Positions 36,301-47,900 of a stretch of DNA of 64,000 bases are shown here, piece by piece. Positions within the stretch are counted from its first letter, which is position 1; every line of letters starts with the position of its first letter. A program made the translations under genes and the position numbers. Source of the DNA: Euryarchaeota archaeon UBA605 (lineage in GTDB: Archaea > Thermoplasmatota > Poseidoniia > Poseidoniales > Thalassarchaeaceae); NCBI GenBank assembly GCA_002504905.1, contig DATY01000029.1:6906-70905 (forward strand), read 5' to 3'. Under the pieces are notes generated by a model. The model made no database searches. It saw only the letters and a program-made list of their open reading frames with translations, and had not been told where the DNA came from.

Positions 36301-37521
36301 AGTATCAATAATTGTATTATATTCAGCAATAACATCGAATGAACCGGTTAACCATAGCCCATTCCAACCACCAATTGGTCCGATTTCATTATTGTGAATG
36401 TGGACTTTACTCGATTGTACAGTAATTCCTGAGCGATCTGCTACTCCTGAAATTTGGTTGTTATGTAATTCGGCTTCTCCTCCGTCATAGACTGTAATAC
36501 CAGATCCTTCATCGGTATTGATTTCATTAAATCCCACCTCAAAGGTATAAGCGACTCCCTGAATTGCTTTCACCCCATTAATATCTACGCCATTACAATT
36601 TACGTTGATATCTGAATTAGTTAGTATTCCTGATGAACTTACAAAAGCGAATCCATAATCGCCAGTATTCACAGTAGCATCATTAATTTCAATAAATGTT
36701 TCTTGAGCCCACAATGTAGGACGTCCTCCATCATTATTCCCACAACCATTATTTGTTCCAATAAAGAATGGAGAATTCATTACTAGAGGAGTAACCTGAG
36801 TCCCAGAACCATATATCTGTACAGCAGAACCGCCGACTCCACTTTTACCATCATTACCGGCAATATAAGTACCTCCCTCAAATATTGGTTGTGCTAAATT
36901 AGTGGTTAGAACACTGCTAGTATTAATGTTGGTAAATCTCATTTGTGTCAAGGTAGGAGATGCACCATCAATTACCATCGCCCCATACCGCCAACGATTA
37001 ATTGAATCGATATAGTAAGGTATACCCCAGGCGTCATCTATTGTAATATGTCTAAATCCTGTTTCAGACAAATCAATTGAACTACGAATCAATACTCCTT
37101 CAAAGCATGAAGCATCTTCAACTTGTATTTCTTGAGATCCTTGTTTCATACCTTTACATTCTCCTATTTCACTAGAGTTGGAAGGTTCAGTCCAACGTAA
37201 AGTAATCCTATTTGCCAGACTTGCATCACCAGAAGAACCACAAGACATTTGTCCTGCACAAAGATTGCCTCTTACATCAAGATGTGTCCCATTAGGGAAA
37301 ATTACTGTAGTTCCGGGTTGAATAATTAACTTCGCACCAGATGCAATAGTAACATCTCCAGTTAACTGATGAGTTCCTGACCATGTCTCTGAGGTAGTAA
37401 TGGTTCCAGAAGTAGTTTCATTATTTGCCATCACAGGGCTTGCGGGCCCTACTAGAGCGATTAATACGCTAGATAACATTAGAAATACAAGGAAGGAACT
37501 TCTTGCTCGGCGCTTGGACAT
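33301..37521 (-). CDS. Large membrane-anchored surface protein with a right-handed beta-helix
   Basis: A 1,406-residue type I membrane protein. The N-terminal signal is MSKRRARSSFLVFLMLSSVL. Residues about 35-500 form beta-helix-type repeats (short Asn/Gly/Ile-rich units such as VHIHNNEIGPIG). A metal-binding-like segment, DSCSDGIDNDGDLTIDNND, lies near residue 740, and Ig-like modules occupy about 830-1,290 (ISVSSPSDGSTWSDG, VSLLSPQDGERLSVS). One membrane helix lies at about 1,340-1,362, followed by an acidic cytoplasmic tail ending in EGWIWDEESNEWIEDPNY. A TATA-like TTCATAAATG about 24 bases before the ATG suggests a leaderless mRNA. Beta-helix domains often bind or process polysaccharides; attachment or glycan processing is inferred. 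Confidence 0.85.
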   Translation of the reverse strand: MSKRRARSSFLVFLMLSSVLIALVGPASPVMANNETTSGTITTSETWSGTHQLTGDVTIASGAKLIIQPGTTVIFPNGTHLDVRGNLCAGQMSCGSSGDASLANRITLRWTEPSNSSEIGECKGMKQGSQEIQVEDASCFEGVLIRSSIDLSETGFRHITIDDAWGIPYYIDSINRWRYGAMVIDGASPTLTQMRFTNINTSSVLTTNLAQPIFEGGTYIAGNDGKSGVGGSAVQIYGSGTQVTPLVMNSPFFIGTNNGCGNNDGGRPTLWAQETFIEINDATVNTGDYGFAFVSSSGILTNSDINVNCNGVDINGVKAIQGVAYTFEVGFNEINTDEGSGITVYDGGEAELHNNQISGVADRSGITVQSSKVHIHNNEIGPIGGWNGLWLTGSFDVIAEYNTIIDTARTPVQVGELSTSGPAPSASRLHFTNNTVTVNNPGTCSSFKYWGGEYTCPAVSVFRSGVTLYDNQFSLGGDADGIRAIGGLMDVQRNLFNIPGTGAVIRNYDSGFANTQQYGSLGFFSLNTWNGINTAYNVTKSSVTVQSEFIPSAPPGEFPIVLDWPDQEAWPANGFQGAIIPTPISECASCDNLTPRNFPLAVNMDNNSTVFTFANLSNVDTSKIFIKSQPTQYAVQVRRAEMVRFQTLVDGMKVDNANVLIEDALGNDLYSLYTDEDGYTPWFALASDSHLDFRGLAGGDNPDGFADDEYEDSCSDGIDNDGDLTIDNNDDDCDYSAGTRELSRYYYTAYKFGFGYDRNDFVIQDTTYQDVINLVNTGPSISVIQETGHSFRKIVNFTGSAHDGQLAGFYATDELAQWDQKGYIHSIEVRDPFTSEWASAGQAVDDSGAEPGTVTRFNHPFNSWYYSFDMSGYQETDYTFEFRSFDGIDYSPIVTRTIKLNAAPPVISVSSPSDGSTWSDGTVTFEGTAYDQYGCPIACSQDVGEIYFYISGPNFEGTTPTTGGADWSWTWDFSGQPRVVSEYTFTIWASDSDFCLSVIDECDPVTMTLTIDNSNSAPFVSLLSPQDGERLSVSDNTIEGVARDNDGSVSRVDITVRDIYNGDIVVHQQSVSDFEPNGAWSTTWDPTILQHDFEYEIDVQSYDGYDYSDMTTITIIADNPSDAGNNQPIFNSDGWEQEITLYCEIESQSQDRCTKAEIDLSQFFTEVDNGQDLILSVFEDSSPDATSDDNFALVINVGQDGIAIYDPISMFFYDSNMDSWTLENVIFVATDPFGSKEISLPVTFTVIGINFEINVPDVTVVKDGESVTFSGIGLPGKTVTALIDKVPANSTIVNSDSTWSLDISSSRFDDGAVTPEFRYVGSDYSSNVQISVGAVDEGMSTLMFAIISLVVLSLLGGAFVYFFVEFEEEGEEEETNSEAISTADEESTEGWIWDEESNEWIEDPNY

Positions 37522-37540
37522 GTTTTACCGTGTTATGAAT

Positions 37541-37550
37541 CATTTATGAA
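37541..37550 (-). promoter_or_regulatory. TATA-like box of the beta-helix surface-protein gene
   Basis: TTCATAAATG on the minus strand, centred about 24 bases before the ATG at 37521, the position expected for a leaderless archaeal mRNA. It lies between this gene and the terminator of the upstream subtilase, so the two genes probably have separate promoters. Confidence 0.45.
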
Positions 37551-37611
37551 CGATATAGTTACAATGTGCGTTTATGTATCAACAATACGAATTAGTATCA
37601 ATCTCAAAAGG

Positions 37612-37618
37612 AAAAAAA
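37612..37618 (-). terminator. T-run terminator after the tethered subtilase
   Basis: A run of seven T on the coding strand directly follows the TAA stop, followed by a second short T-tract (CCTTTT). This matches the T-rich signals that end archaeal transcription. No stem-loop is needed or seen. Confidence 0.5.
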
Positions 37619-37619
37619 G

Positions 37620-38864
37620 TTATTCCACATTGAAAGAAAAAGCTACTTCCTTAGACCACTTAACAACATCTAAAGAACCATAACCAGAATGTGAATTGTG
37701 AGTTTCTGATTCAAAGTTACTTCTGTCAGAAGAAGTTGCTAATGCATATTTAACAAGTCTCATTTCATTTTCATCAATTATACCATCTGATCCTTCAATA
37801 TTATCTCCAAACTGTTGTAAAATTAATGCCAGTGCACCGGAAACGAAAACTGTTGAGTCACTGGTTCCGGAAGAGTAAGCATATGGTGAAGATAATGTGC
37901 TTGAAGCTGTTGAAAATATATTAACACCAGGAGCTACTACTTCGGGTTTCTGATTTGGGAAATTCCTTTCCTCACCAGTTAATGGATCAAAAGTCGAACC
38001 AAAAGCACTACTCCCCCAAACTTTTCCCGATTTACTAATTGCTCCAACAGAAATTACACCAGGAATACTAGATGGCTGAGATACATCATTGATTTCAAGG
38101 TCAAGTCCAGTATTACCTGCCGCAGCCACGACGAAAATACCAGAATCTAATGCTTCCTGCACCGCTAAATTAGTTTCTGAACTAGTAGTTGAAATATCAG
38201 ATGGAGAACCACCTAAACTCAATGATATAATATCTACATTCTGTGTAATGCGACACCACCTAATTGCTTGTGCAACTCGGTCTGTGGAACCCGAAGTTCC
38301 ATCAGAATCCAGTGCCAAGGCAACTGAAAGATCAACTTCTGGAGCTACCCCCTTAGAAGTTCCATTAGAAATTAATATTCCAGCCATTAAGGTACCATGA
38401 GAGCTTTCACCAACATCCTTAATCGACTCATGATTACCTCCTAGAAAATCTCTGAAGCCAGATAATTGTTGATGTGAGAAATCGGGATGCTCCATATCAA
38501 TTCCAGTGTCGACAATACAGACATGCACACCTTGACCGAAATATCCTTCAGATTGTAATTGGCGAATTCCAGAACCTTCGTATGCCCATTCAGAATTAGG
38601 AAGTATGGGGATTAAGTATGAATTAACCCAAGGCCATCCTGCAATTAATAATAGGGTGAAAATAGAGAAAAATATAGCGCCAGTCGGATGTTCCAACTTT
38701 TTCATAGTGTTTAATGGCCAACGTAATTCTTGTGCTTCCTCATCAGTTAAACCATAGGCAGAACCAGGATAACCCAACGCTTTAGTATCGATAGCAGTTA
38801 ATATACGATGGTCTTCAGGCTCAGGAAGCAAATCAAGATTATCTAATGACCTCAAAAACAACAC
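37620..38864 (-). CDS. N-terminally membrane-tethered subtilisin-like protease
   Basis: A 414-residue S8 protease of unusual topology: about 60 cytoplasmic residues, one membrane helix at about 62-80 (AIFFSIFTLLLIAGWPWVNS), then the catalytic domain outside. Asp is in CIVDTGIDMEHPDF, His in SSHGTLMAG, the oxyanion Asn in VVAAAGNTGLD and Ser in SSGTSDSTVFVSG; the last departs from the usual GTSMAxPHVAG. I see no I9-type propeptide and no C-terminal extension. The start is GTG 38864, 31 bases below a TATA-like box and next to a 12-base palindrome. It lies between the giant STT3 gene (68 bases upstream) and the beta-helix surface protein on the same strand. Processing of surface proteins or of the neighbouring giants is a fair guess. 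Confidence 0.85.
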   Translation of the reverse strand: MLFLRSLDNLDLLPEPEDHRILTAIDTKALGYPGSAYGLTDEEAQELRWPLNTMKKLEHPTGAIFFSIFTLLLIAGWPWVNSYLIPILPNSEWAYEGSGIRQLQSEGYFGQGVHVCIVDTGIDMEHPDFSHQQLSGFRDFLGGNHESIKDVGESSHGTLMAGILISNGTSKGVAPEVDLSVALALDSDGTSGSTDRVAQAIRWCRITQNVDIISLSLGGSPSDISTTSSETNLAVQEALDSGIFVVAAAGNTGLDLEINDVSQPSSIPGVISVGAISKSGKVWGSSAFGSTFDPLTGEERNFPNQKPEVVAPGVNIFSTASSTLSSPYAYSSGTSDSTVFVSGALALILQQFGDNIEGSDGIIDENEMRLVKYALATSSDRSNFESETHNSHSGYGSLDVVKWSKEVAFSFNVE

Positions 38865-38866
38865 TA

Positions 38867-38899
38867 CCTAATATTAGGAATGAGAATCACTATAATAAA
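38867..38899 (-). promoter_or_regulatory. TATA-like box plus 12-base palindrome before the tethered subtilase
   Basis: TTTATTATAG (38890-38899, minus strand) predicts transcription from about 38869. That point lies inside a perfect palindrome, CCTAATATTAGG (38867-38878), just before the GTG start. A repressor bound there would cover the start site. The sequence features are plain; regulation is inferred. Confidence 0.45.
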
Positions 38900-38932
38900 C
38901 CCTGTTCACAAAGTATAGGTCAATATCGTCTA

Positions 38933-41900
38933 TCAAAATGGTGCGCCAGGACGACGTCCGGAACGACCTTTTGTCAAATACAGACCGATTAATACTAATC
39001 CTATAACTAGGATATAAGCAATAATATCTGTATTTTCATCATCATCAAGACTTGGAGATCTGACATCAACGTTCATCACTCCCTGCTCTACACCATCACT
39101 AATGTGCCATGAATCATCATCAATATTTTCTTCATTAAAACCTGTGGAGTTTATTTCAAGCATGATATAATACTGGTCAACTTCAATATCTGATAAGTCA
39201 AACAAGAAACTAAACTGAGTAGATGATTCTGCGAGAATATCCATTGTTGTTGTAGCATCAACTGAGGTAGGAGTATTGCAATCTACATCCTTACAGAGGA
39301 CTGCATTTAGTTCCACGTTGCTCGCATCTACTAATCCACTATTTGACAATGTAGCAATGTATGTAATTTGTCCACCTGCTTCTGGTTCCCCTCCTCCCAA
39401 AGCTTGAATGCCCTCAATCTTCAAAATTGGCTCAGAACTTTGAATATTAATTTCAATAACATCATATGAATTACCAATTTTATCGGACACTGTGACATAT
39501 ATTGAGAACTCTTCATTTGGAACTGCATCACTTGGAGAAACTACAGTAACACTATGAGATGAACTCACAAAACTACCAATAGTATGTGAGGTTGGGCCAG
39601 TTCTACTCCAACCCTCAGGTAACTCTGAATCATCAAACTCAAAATCATATTTTTCATCCCCATTTCCAGAATTTGTAAACTCAATTGGAATTGAAATTAA
39701 TTCACCAGGAGAAACTCCATATGAATCAGCCATTGGGTTAGTAAGTTCAAAACCGTGTATTTGCGGGACACGGACGATTAGGTCATGTGTTTCTAAATAA
39801 CCATCCAATGTTGAAATACTAATTGTGACTTTATGACCATCCTCAAAAGAATGAGCTGCAGATTGATTAGGCGGAGTAACACGAACATTCAGATTATTGA
39901 AATATAGAGTATTATCCAAACCAACTTCAAACTGGGATGAACTTGTCCAATTACCTGAGCCATTATTGAATTCAACGGTCCATTCTGAGCTGTCTGTTCC
40001 CGAGACAATACCTCCAACTGTATACACATCAAATGATTCATGTCCAAGGTAATCTACACCAAGAGTGAAATCTACCGGGACAAAGCCATCTGTTTCGTTC
40101 AGAACTAGATAAACATCTCCCAATGAACCAATATAGTTTTCGTGTCCAGAGGTTTCATTCAGCGTAGTAACCTCTATTTCATGATTTGAAACTCTATTGA
40201 ATAATAGATTCATAATTGGAGATTCTTGACCTGAATAAACATCAACACCTCTTCCAGCTGTGAATTCCATGATCAATCCTCTCTGTTCCACATCGAAGTC
40301 TCCTGAGAACTGAACATTACCATTAGGAAGTAAAAGTTCTAGGTTTCCAGTTTCACCTACACTTTGTAACCATTTCATACCAAATCCAATATCAATCAAT
40401 AAACTAGCATCCGAAAATTCTCCAATATTACGTGAATTACCGTCATAATCTAACCATTCTGTTTGAACCTCAAGAAGTCCTCCCCGTGTTAATTCCATAT
40501 CCAAATTATTTGAATTGCCTGTGACATCAACATCCATCAGACCCATAATAACTAGATCTTGGTTTGGTACACTAGCACTTACAATCCACAATCCCGGTTC
40601 TAGTTGAGAAGACCAACTACCTGACCAACCAGTACTTCCATCATCAACTATTTCGATTATTACATTGTCTCTTACTAAACCATCTGTAGGCATAATCATC
40701 AATACAATATCTTCGGTTGGGATACTAGAGATACCAAGGTCATATGTGATGTTTCCATACACGTCAACTAAACCAGCAATTAATTCTAATTCGACATCAT
40801 TTGGAGAGTCTGAAAGTACTACACTTTCATTGATATCCTCAAAACCATCATAATTTGTTTGAATTTGCCAACTCGTGTTGTAAGGTACAAATAATTCCCA
40901 TTCTCCCGTGTCATCGGTCATCATTGAATATTCAGTTGTATCTGAGGTAGTAGTGAAAGTCATATGAACTTCAGAGATTCCTTCACCAACATTTGAATCG
41001 TTATTATCATTGAGATCCCAAAAGACAGTTCCGGTCAAGGCTACGTACAGATTAGCTTGCAGATCGAAATAATTCTCACCTACATCAATCGTAATCGGGT
41101 AACTATCTACAATCCATCTCTTACCATCTTCAGTGTAATTAAGAGAAACTATCCAATCTCCGGGCACTACATTAACAGTAGTAGAACCACTACTATTCGT
41201 AGCTTCTATACTAAATGAGCCTAGATTTTCTGCAGATTCCATCAATAAACTAACTCCAGAAAGAGGGGATTCAGAAGAATCTACAGATAAATTGAATGAA
41301 ATCTCTGCGAGTTGACTTGTAGTGAAAATCAAATTATCGTCTGAAATATCAGAATCAACAGATATCAAATCTCTCATTCCTTCTCTAACATCGTTAATTA
41401 TAATCTCAGTTGTGGCTATCCAATCGCCCTGTGGGAAGAAATCGATAATAGTACCATTAGAATCAGTTGTCCTAGAGAGAACCCAACCATTTTCAACATT
41501 AGTGAATCTAACCAATTGTTCAGATAGTAGCCCACCACTTTCATTCGTGAATGACATTTCTACTTTCCATTCAGGATCAAATCCAATACTTCTTGAGATA
41601 TTTGTTGAATCTATTCCTACTCGAACATCTACATCACCACTCATTATTCTGGTCCCGAATAAGTCTCCAGATGTTGGATCTGCAATTTCTACAGAAATCC
41701 TGTAAATTCCTGGTTCAACTGGAACCTGTGCAACTCCATCATCAACCCAAAAACTCGATGACGTATTTATTTGGTAGTCAATCCCGTTAACTAGAGATAT
41801 TAAGCTGAAATCATAGGTTACAGGAGTACCATTAGAAACATTATTATCGGCAGAATTATCGAGGAAGAAATCGATAGTCAATAAAGAATCTTCTGGATAA

Positions 41901-44900
41901 ATTAATACTTCAACTGTATTATTGTTATTGTCGACATTTGTAGTATTAGTTCCTGAGTTAATTTCATCAGATAAAACTGTGAACTCCCATGTACCTTTAG
42001 GTAGAACCATGCTAAAGAAACCACCATCATTAGTTTCGGAACGCCATGTGACTTCATGTTCATCACTTTGTGCCACTACCGTAACTGGATCCCAACCACC
42101 TATCTCTGAGTTGAATAGATTATTTTCTCTATTGACGCTCACTGAGCCGTCGATTGCTTGTCCCGGACGAGCAACCATAGTAATTTTTTCCATATTTTCT
42201 TCAACTGTGAACTTTGTTCCATTTACAAGTTTCAAATCAACTCCCAATTGAGCAATGGCATCGACTTCAGAACCTACGGGTAAAACAATACTAAATGTTC
42301 CATCAGATGATGTCTCGACTGTTGTACTGAAATCATCCCAATAAAATTCAATTGGAACGAAATCTAATACTTTGTCAGTATCAATAGTATCTGAATCAAC
42401 ATTTTCATCATAATATAGTGTACCATTTACAGTCTGACTTGTATAGAAATTATATGTTTCAATGAAATCAGAATCTGCAAATACTTCAATTTCTTCCCAT
42501 AATTGTTCAGTTTCAGATAATGTATAATTTAAAATCCATATACCAGGAGTCAATTCAACGTAATAATGGTTAGATGAATTGTCAAATAATGTATCTACAG
42601 GGGATCCAGAACCATTCTTTAGATTAAAGGTCAGTTCAAGCCCTCCAACAGTAGTATCAATACCGTTTTCAGATTTAGTGAGTTGGAAAGTTAAATCTGT
42701 GGTTTGTGGTATTGGTGATGGTAGAATAAATGAGGATTCATCGTTAGAATCAACGGTAAACTCTAATGTTGATTCTGAGAAATTATCATCATCAATATCA
42801 ATAGTTGCAACATAGGAACCTGGCATAATAGGGCCAAACTCAATCTTAGATCCTGTAAGTACATCATTTTCGTAAGTTAATTGAGGATGAATATAGCATG
42901 GTGCGTATTTTACAACATCACAATCTCCAATTTCTTCAACATTTGAAGAAGATTCTACATTTTCCAGAAGAACAATTGAATCAAGATAGTTACCTGAAGT
43001 ATCAATCAATGAGCCTGTAATTAACCCTCCAATAATATCTATCTCATTTGGAATTGCTGAAACAGATTGAGAAATTGTAAATCCATCATTAATTTCAACT
43101 CGTGTTTCATCACTGAAAATAACTGCAACGTCATAAGAACCTGGTATTGCATCAACTACATGGAAAGTACCTGGTTGGACCATTACGCCACTAAATATTC
43201 CCATCCCTGAGAAAGTACCAGTTGCATTAATCGTACCATAACTTTCCAAACTACTATCTGATGTATCAGCAGAAAATACTCCTGAACCAATTAGAGTTGA
43301 TTGAACTAACTTCTGAGTAAATGATGCTACGCCATTAGCAGTAAAACGACCGCTCGCGTTGACTATCCCATCTAGTAGGTAATTACCATCATTTAGGATA
43401 CACAAAGTATTATTTTCTGGCATTGTTTCATTTAATCCACAATCGACTATTTCTGATATATCATCATTTATTTCGCCATCAATTATTCCTTTACCTGCAA
43501 ACTCTCCTTCACCAGTAACACTATGGTTGTTAAATACGGTTTGAGTATAATTACCTGTGAAATCCGATACAGTTGCTATGGACGAAGTAATTACATTACC
43601 TTCTCCAGTAAAAGTAACTTCACCAGTCCCTTCAAATCGGAGATTGTCGCCCACAATAGAACCATTAGAGGTTGAAACTAGATATGGAGATGTTTCAATA
43701 CTATCCCACGAAGGTGAAAGTTCGATAGTGGCGTCATCTAAAGAGTCACCAGAAAATAATTCTGAGCCAGCCCAAACTAATCTTCCGGTTGTGGAAACGG
43801 GACTAACCGAAATAGATACAGGAATTATTTCATCGCCATTACTATGACCGTCATCTCCTGAAATGTTGACAATAGTCTCTGAAAGCCAGGTTGAACCAGA
43901 AACATTACCCAGAATGCCAGTTATTGGATTCAGAATTCGAACTCCTGAGGTTTCACTCTCGAATATATCGCCTAAAGTCTGCCCAACATTTGAAGTCATA
44001 ATTTGAGTCCTTGCGGCTTCAAGGTTAGGTTCCCCGAAGAATGCAGTTACGCGAATCTTGCCGGCAGGAGCTAGGAAACTGAAATCACCATTTGAATCTG
44101 CATCAGTGGTCCCTATAGGTATCCAATAGGTCCTTTGATCTCTATCTGTAACTTGACCATCGATTTCTATTTCATCTCCACTGAAAGCATCCCTTTCAAT
44201 CAAAATACGAGCATTAGGCACTGCACCAATTCCGTCTAATTCAACAGTACCTTCAATTGTAGCACCGCTGTAGTATTTCATAACTTTAACTTGAGTATTA
44301 GCACTTCCGATACCTAAATTTTCACATTCAGAATCTAATTGAGTCCCATTTTCATCGGTCTCACAATCAGGAGTATACCAGTTTGAAAGCACGAGATGGT
44401 TCATCATAGCACCAGGAAGAGGGTACGCATTTTCTAGATATGATCCAGGAGCACCTGAGGTGTAGAAATGAGGTGCTGGTTGTTCCGCATCACCAGGTAG
44501 TCCTAGAGTAGAACTTCCATATCCAACATAAATTCGAGCAACCATTGTGTCGAAGAATTCAGGTTGATGTTGATAATCAATATCTACCATTCTTATCATC
44601 TCATTTACATCTGTTAAGGCACCCGATTGTTGCCTTATTACATCATTAAGGTACTCATTTTCATATTCCTCACCTGTCCGAGGAATGATAGGACCATCTC
44701 CTCTCTGTGTTTGATAAACAGACGAGATATAAGTTTCAGTATCTAATCCAGATAATGAAGTAGGAGCATGGAAAATTCCTGTAGTTTGACCTTGATGATA
44801 ACTGTAATCTTCATAATACTGTCCTCCGAGTGGATATAGTCGGTTATCGACTGCAAAATATCTAATCTCATTATTTCTCGATATCATATCGCCAAGAACT

Positions 44901-47900
44901 CCACCGTAGTTTTGGACTTCGTATACTAGTTCAGTAGACATATCATGATATAAATCATTGATTTCTTCTGTATTAAAAATCTCTAGTAGTAAAGCACGAC
45001 TCAATGCTAACTTTGCGTTTACTCTGTGTAATCCACTAGATACGTCGTCAAAGTCCTCAATTAAATCAGGAGTATACCTGTAACCAGATATATCATAGTA
45101 CTGAATTACTAATTCGCCTTCTCTTACTCCATCTTTGTATCTATCTAATTCTGAGACCGAATTCCTAGCATCATTGAAACTCGCAATAGCGGAATCCTCA
45201 TCATTATGACCATCAGAGATGACTTCTCCATCATTTAGTACCATCCATTCTTCAGAATCGCTAGGAATTCCATTTGATTCCAATAAATATCCACGTAATA
45301 GTTCATAATCGCCATCGATTGCTACAACTGACATTGATCTATCAAGAACAAAATTTGAATCACCCATTCCTAGACTCATGATTGAGTCAAATTCATTAAA
45401 TTGTTCCTGGTCCATATATTCTTTATCTAACAGCAAACTGCTGAATGAAGTAGTGAATCCAGATTGATCATTCGATCTTCTATCTCCTTGAGCTAATGTA
45501 GTTATGAATAAAGAAACTGTATCTTCTTGACTGGCAGAAAGTAGCATTGCTCCACTATTTGGTATTCCAGACTGGAAATTGTCTGCAACGGTAGGATGCT
45601 CACCTTGAGCAAGTGCTTGGAAACCATAATCCCACCATGATACGAAAGCCGGTCGTTCTGAAAAACTGACGTCAGTATCTTGTTCAGATAGCCATTCATA
45701 TGCTAGATTCCAAGAACCTGAGTTGAAACCAGGGCCGAAAGTACCCATGTACCACAAGTCACTATTCGCATCGTAATTCTCACTATTCAAAAGTGAAAAA
45801 CCTAGTACTTCTTGCCTGAGAATATCTGGAGTGATATCATGAATTGTTTGATCGACATCAGAAGCAGATTGTTCTCCACGAGGTATTCCTGAATCTATAC
45901 CATAGGTCATGTGTTGAGAACAAACTAACATCAAAACAATCATCAGAGCAGGAACACCAGGATGTCTTCTTGAAGCAGTCCAGTTAGACCAAAATCTAGA
46001 TCTGGGTGTTGAAATTCCTGATTTTCTTCGTTCTTTGAGGAATCCAGAGAAATTAGCATAATTCCACATCATTGCTATTCCTATACCTCCAACAACTGAA
46101 ATTGCAGGAGTTGCGTTGAAAATAAATCTTCCAGCAGACCAAGCCATGTAAATTGCGATCAGAACCCATAATCCAAGAAGGATATCGCTTTGTTTTTCTT
46201 TTCTTGCACCTCTCCACAAAAGCATTACTGCTACGAAAATCGCGATCAATGAAACTATTGGCCCATAAGATGCGAATAGAACTCCTCTACTTGGAGCCTG
46301 GGCCTCTCCAATTGTTCCGAATATCTTATTCTTTGAAAAGTAAAACCCTCCTGTGAATAAAACATCCCATCCATCGTAAATATTTGCTTGTTGAAGAGCA
46401 TATAATATTGCTAAAATTGAACCCATTAATACTCCAGTGCTACCTAGCACCAACAGCCAAGGTTTATCTCTGTAGGAAGAAGAAACCCATCCAAGAGCAA
46501 GAGTGAATCCAATAATGTAAAACATAGGCTGAAATCCACTAGGGTCGAAAAGTAAGTTTAGCCCTGGCCAGCAATAGAAAGGTAATGGAATTACGAATGC
46601 TGTAAGCATCATTTGTAATGCTGCTGCAGTAATAGGAAGGCTGTCTCTACGACGGAACATATTGAAGAAAATCTGGAATGCAAAAGCAATGAATAAAATT
46701 CCAGGACCATAAACGAATCCTTTCCATCCTAAAGCAACTACTGCGAATGATACACCAGATAATGTAGCATTAGACATAACAATTGGATTAATTGACCACA
46801 TCTGTCTAATTCCCGCTATAATATAAAGTGGACTTAAACTTGGATTCTGGAACAGTCTCTCATTCTTTAGTTCATCCATAGCCTTGACCCAATAATAAAA
46901 TGCAATAGCTAAAAATAACATTGCGAATGCGTCGTGATCTGCTAATCCAAACGTAGAATGCCCTATATGACCAGGCATTAATGCGATTAACCAAGCTGCA
47001 ACTATTCCTGCCATATTACTGTGTAATTTTCTAGCAAGGCCAGCAATCGGTAATACAATTAATGCTCCAAAGATTGCAGGCAAAGAGGCAACACTCCACC
47101 ATACAGATGTCTCTAAAGTCATTCCAGATAACCATGAAAGGAATAACCCGCCAAGTGCCAATGACCATGAAAATAGAGGAGGTCTTGGGTTTATAGCTAC
47201 CATAGGGTATGCCCTATCTGCATCAATTATGAGATGACTCTTTTGAAGTACGACGTAATCTACAACTCTCTTCATGTACCAAGGGTCAGATCCTCCGGAC
47301 ATGTCCCATAATCCGGTTCCAGATGCATTCATTGCGGGCAGGACGTTCCATCCTGTTCGAACCGCTAAGCCTATGATTAGCGCTGAGCCTACCAAAATAC
47401 CATACGAATGTTGACTCCACCATTTGCGAAATTCTGAGTGTTCTCTACGAGGAGATATGTCTCCAAATACACCACGTCCAGCTACCATCATTGCACCAAC
47501 ATTTAACCAGAAAACAAGTAAAAACCAGGTGAAAAGGCTAACATTATCATCACCATTCAAGGTAGATAGAGGTAGCTCATTTCCAATTTCTTGTAAATGA
47601 GCCAGAGTGTACATTAACCAATTTAGGCCTACAACTGTGCCTAAAACATGCCATCTTTCTGAATTACAAAAGGAAACAAATAGAACAACAATTGAAGCAA
47701 ATAATGCCCAGACCGTTCCTAAGTAATGATGATTATTAAATGAAATTACATCATCTATAGTACTCAACCAGACTAATGGAATTAGATTAACTAAGAATAT
47801 TATTCCTGCAGTTATCAAACCCGAGTTCGGCATAATTGAGGGAATATCTCGAAACCACGGGCCTTGACCCGGATTTGTTAGTCTGCCTCTAATTGCTAAA

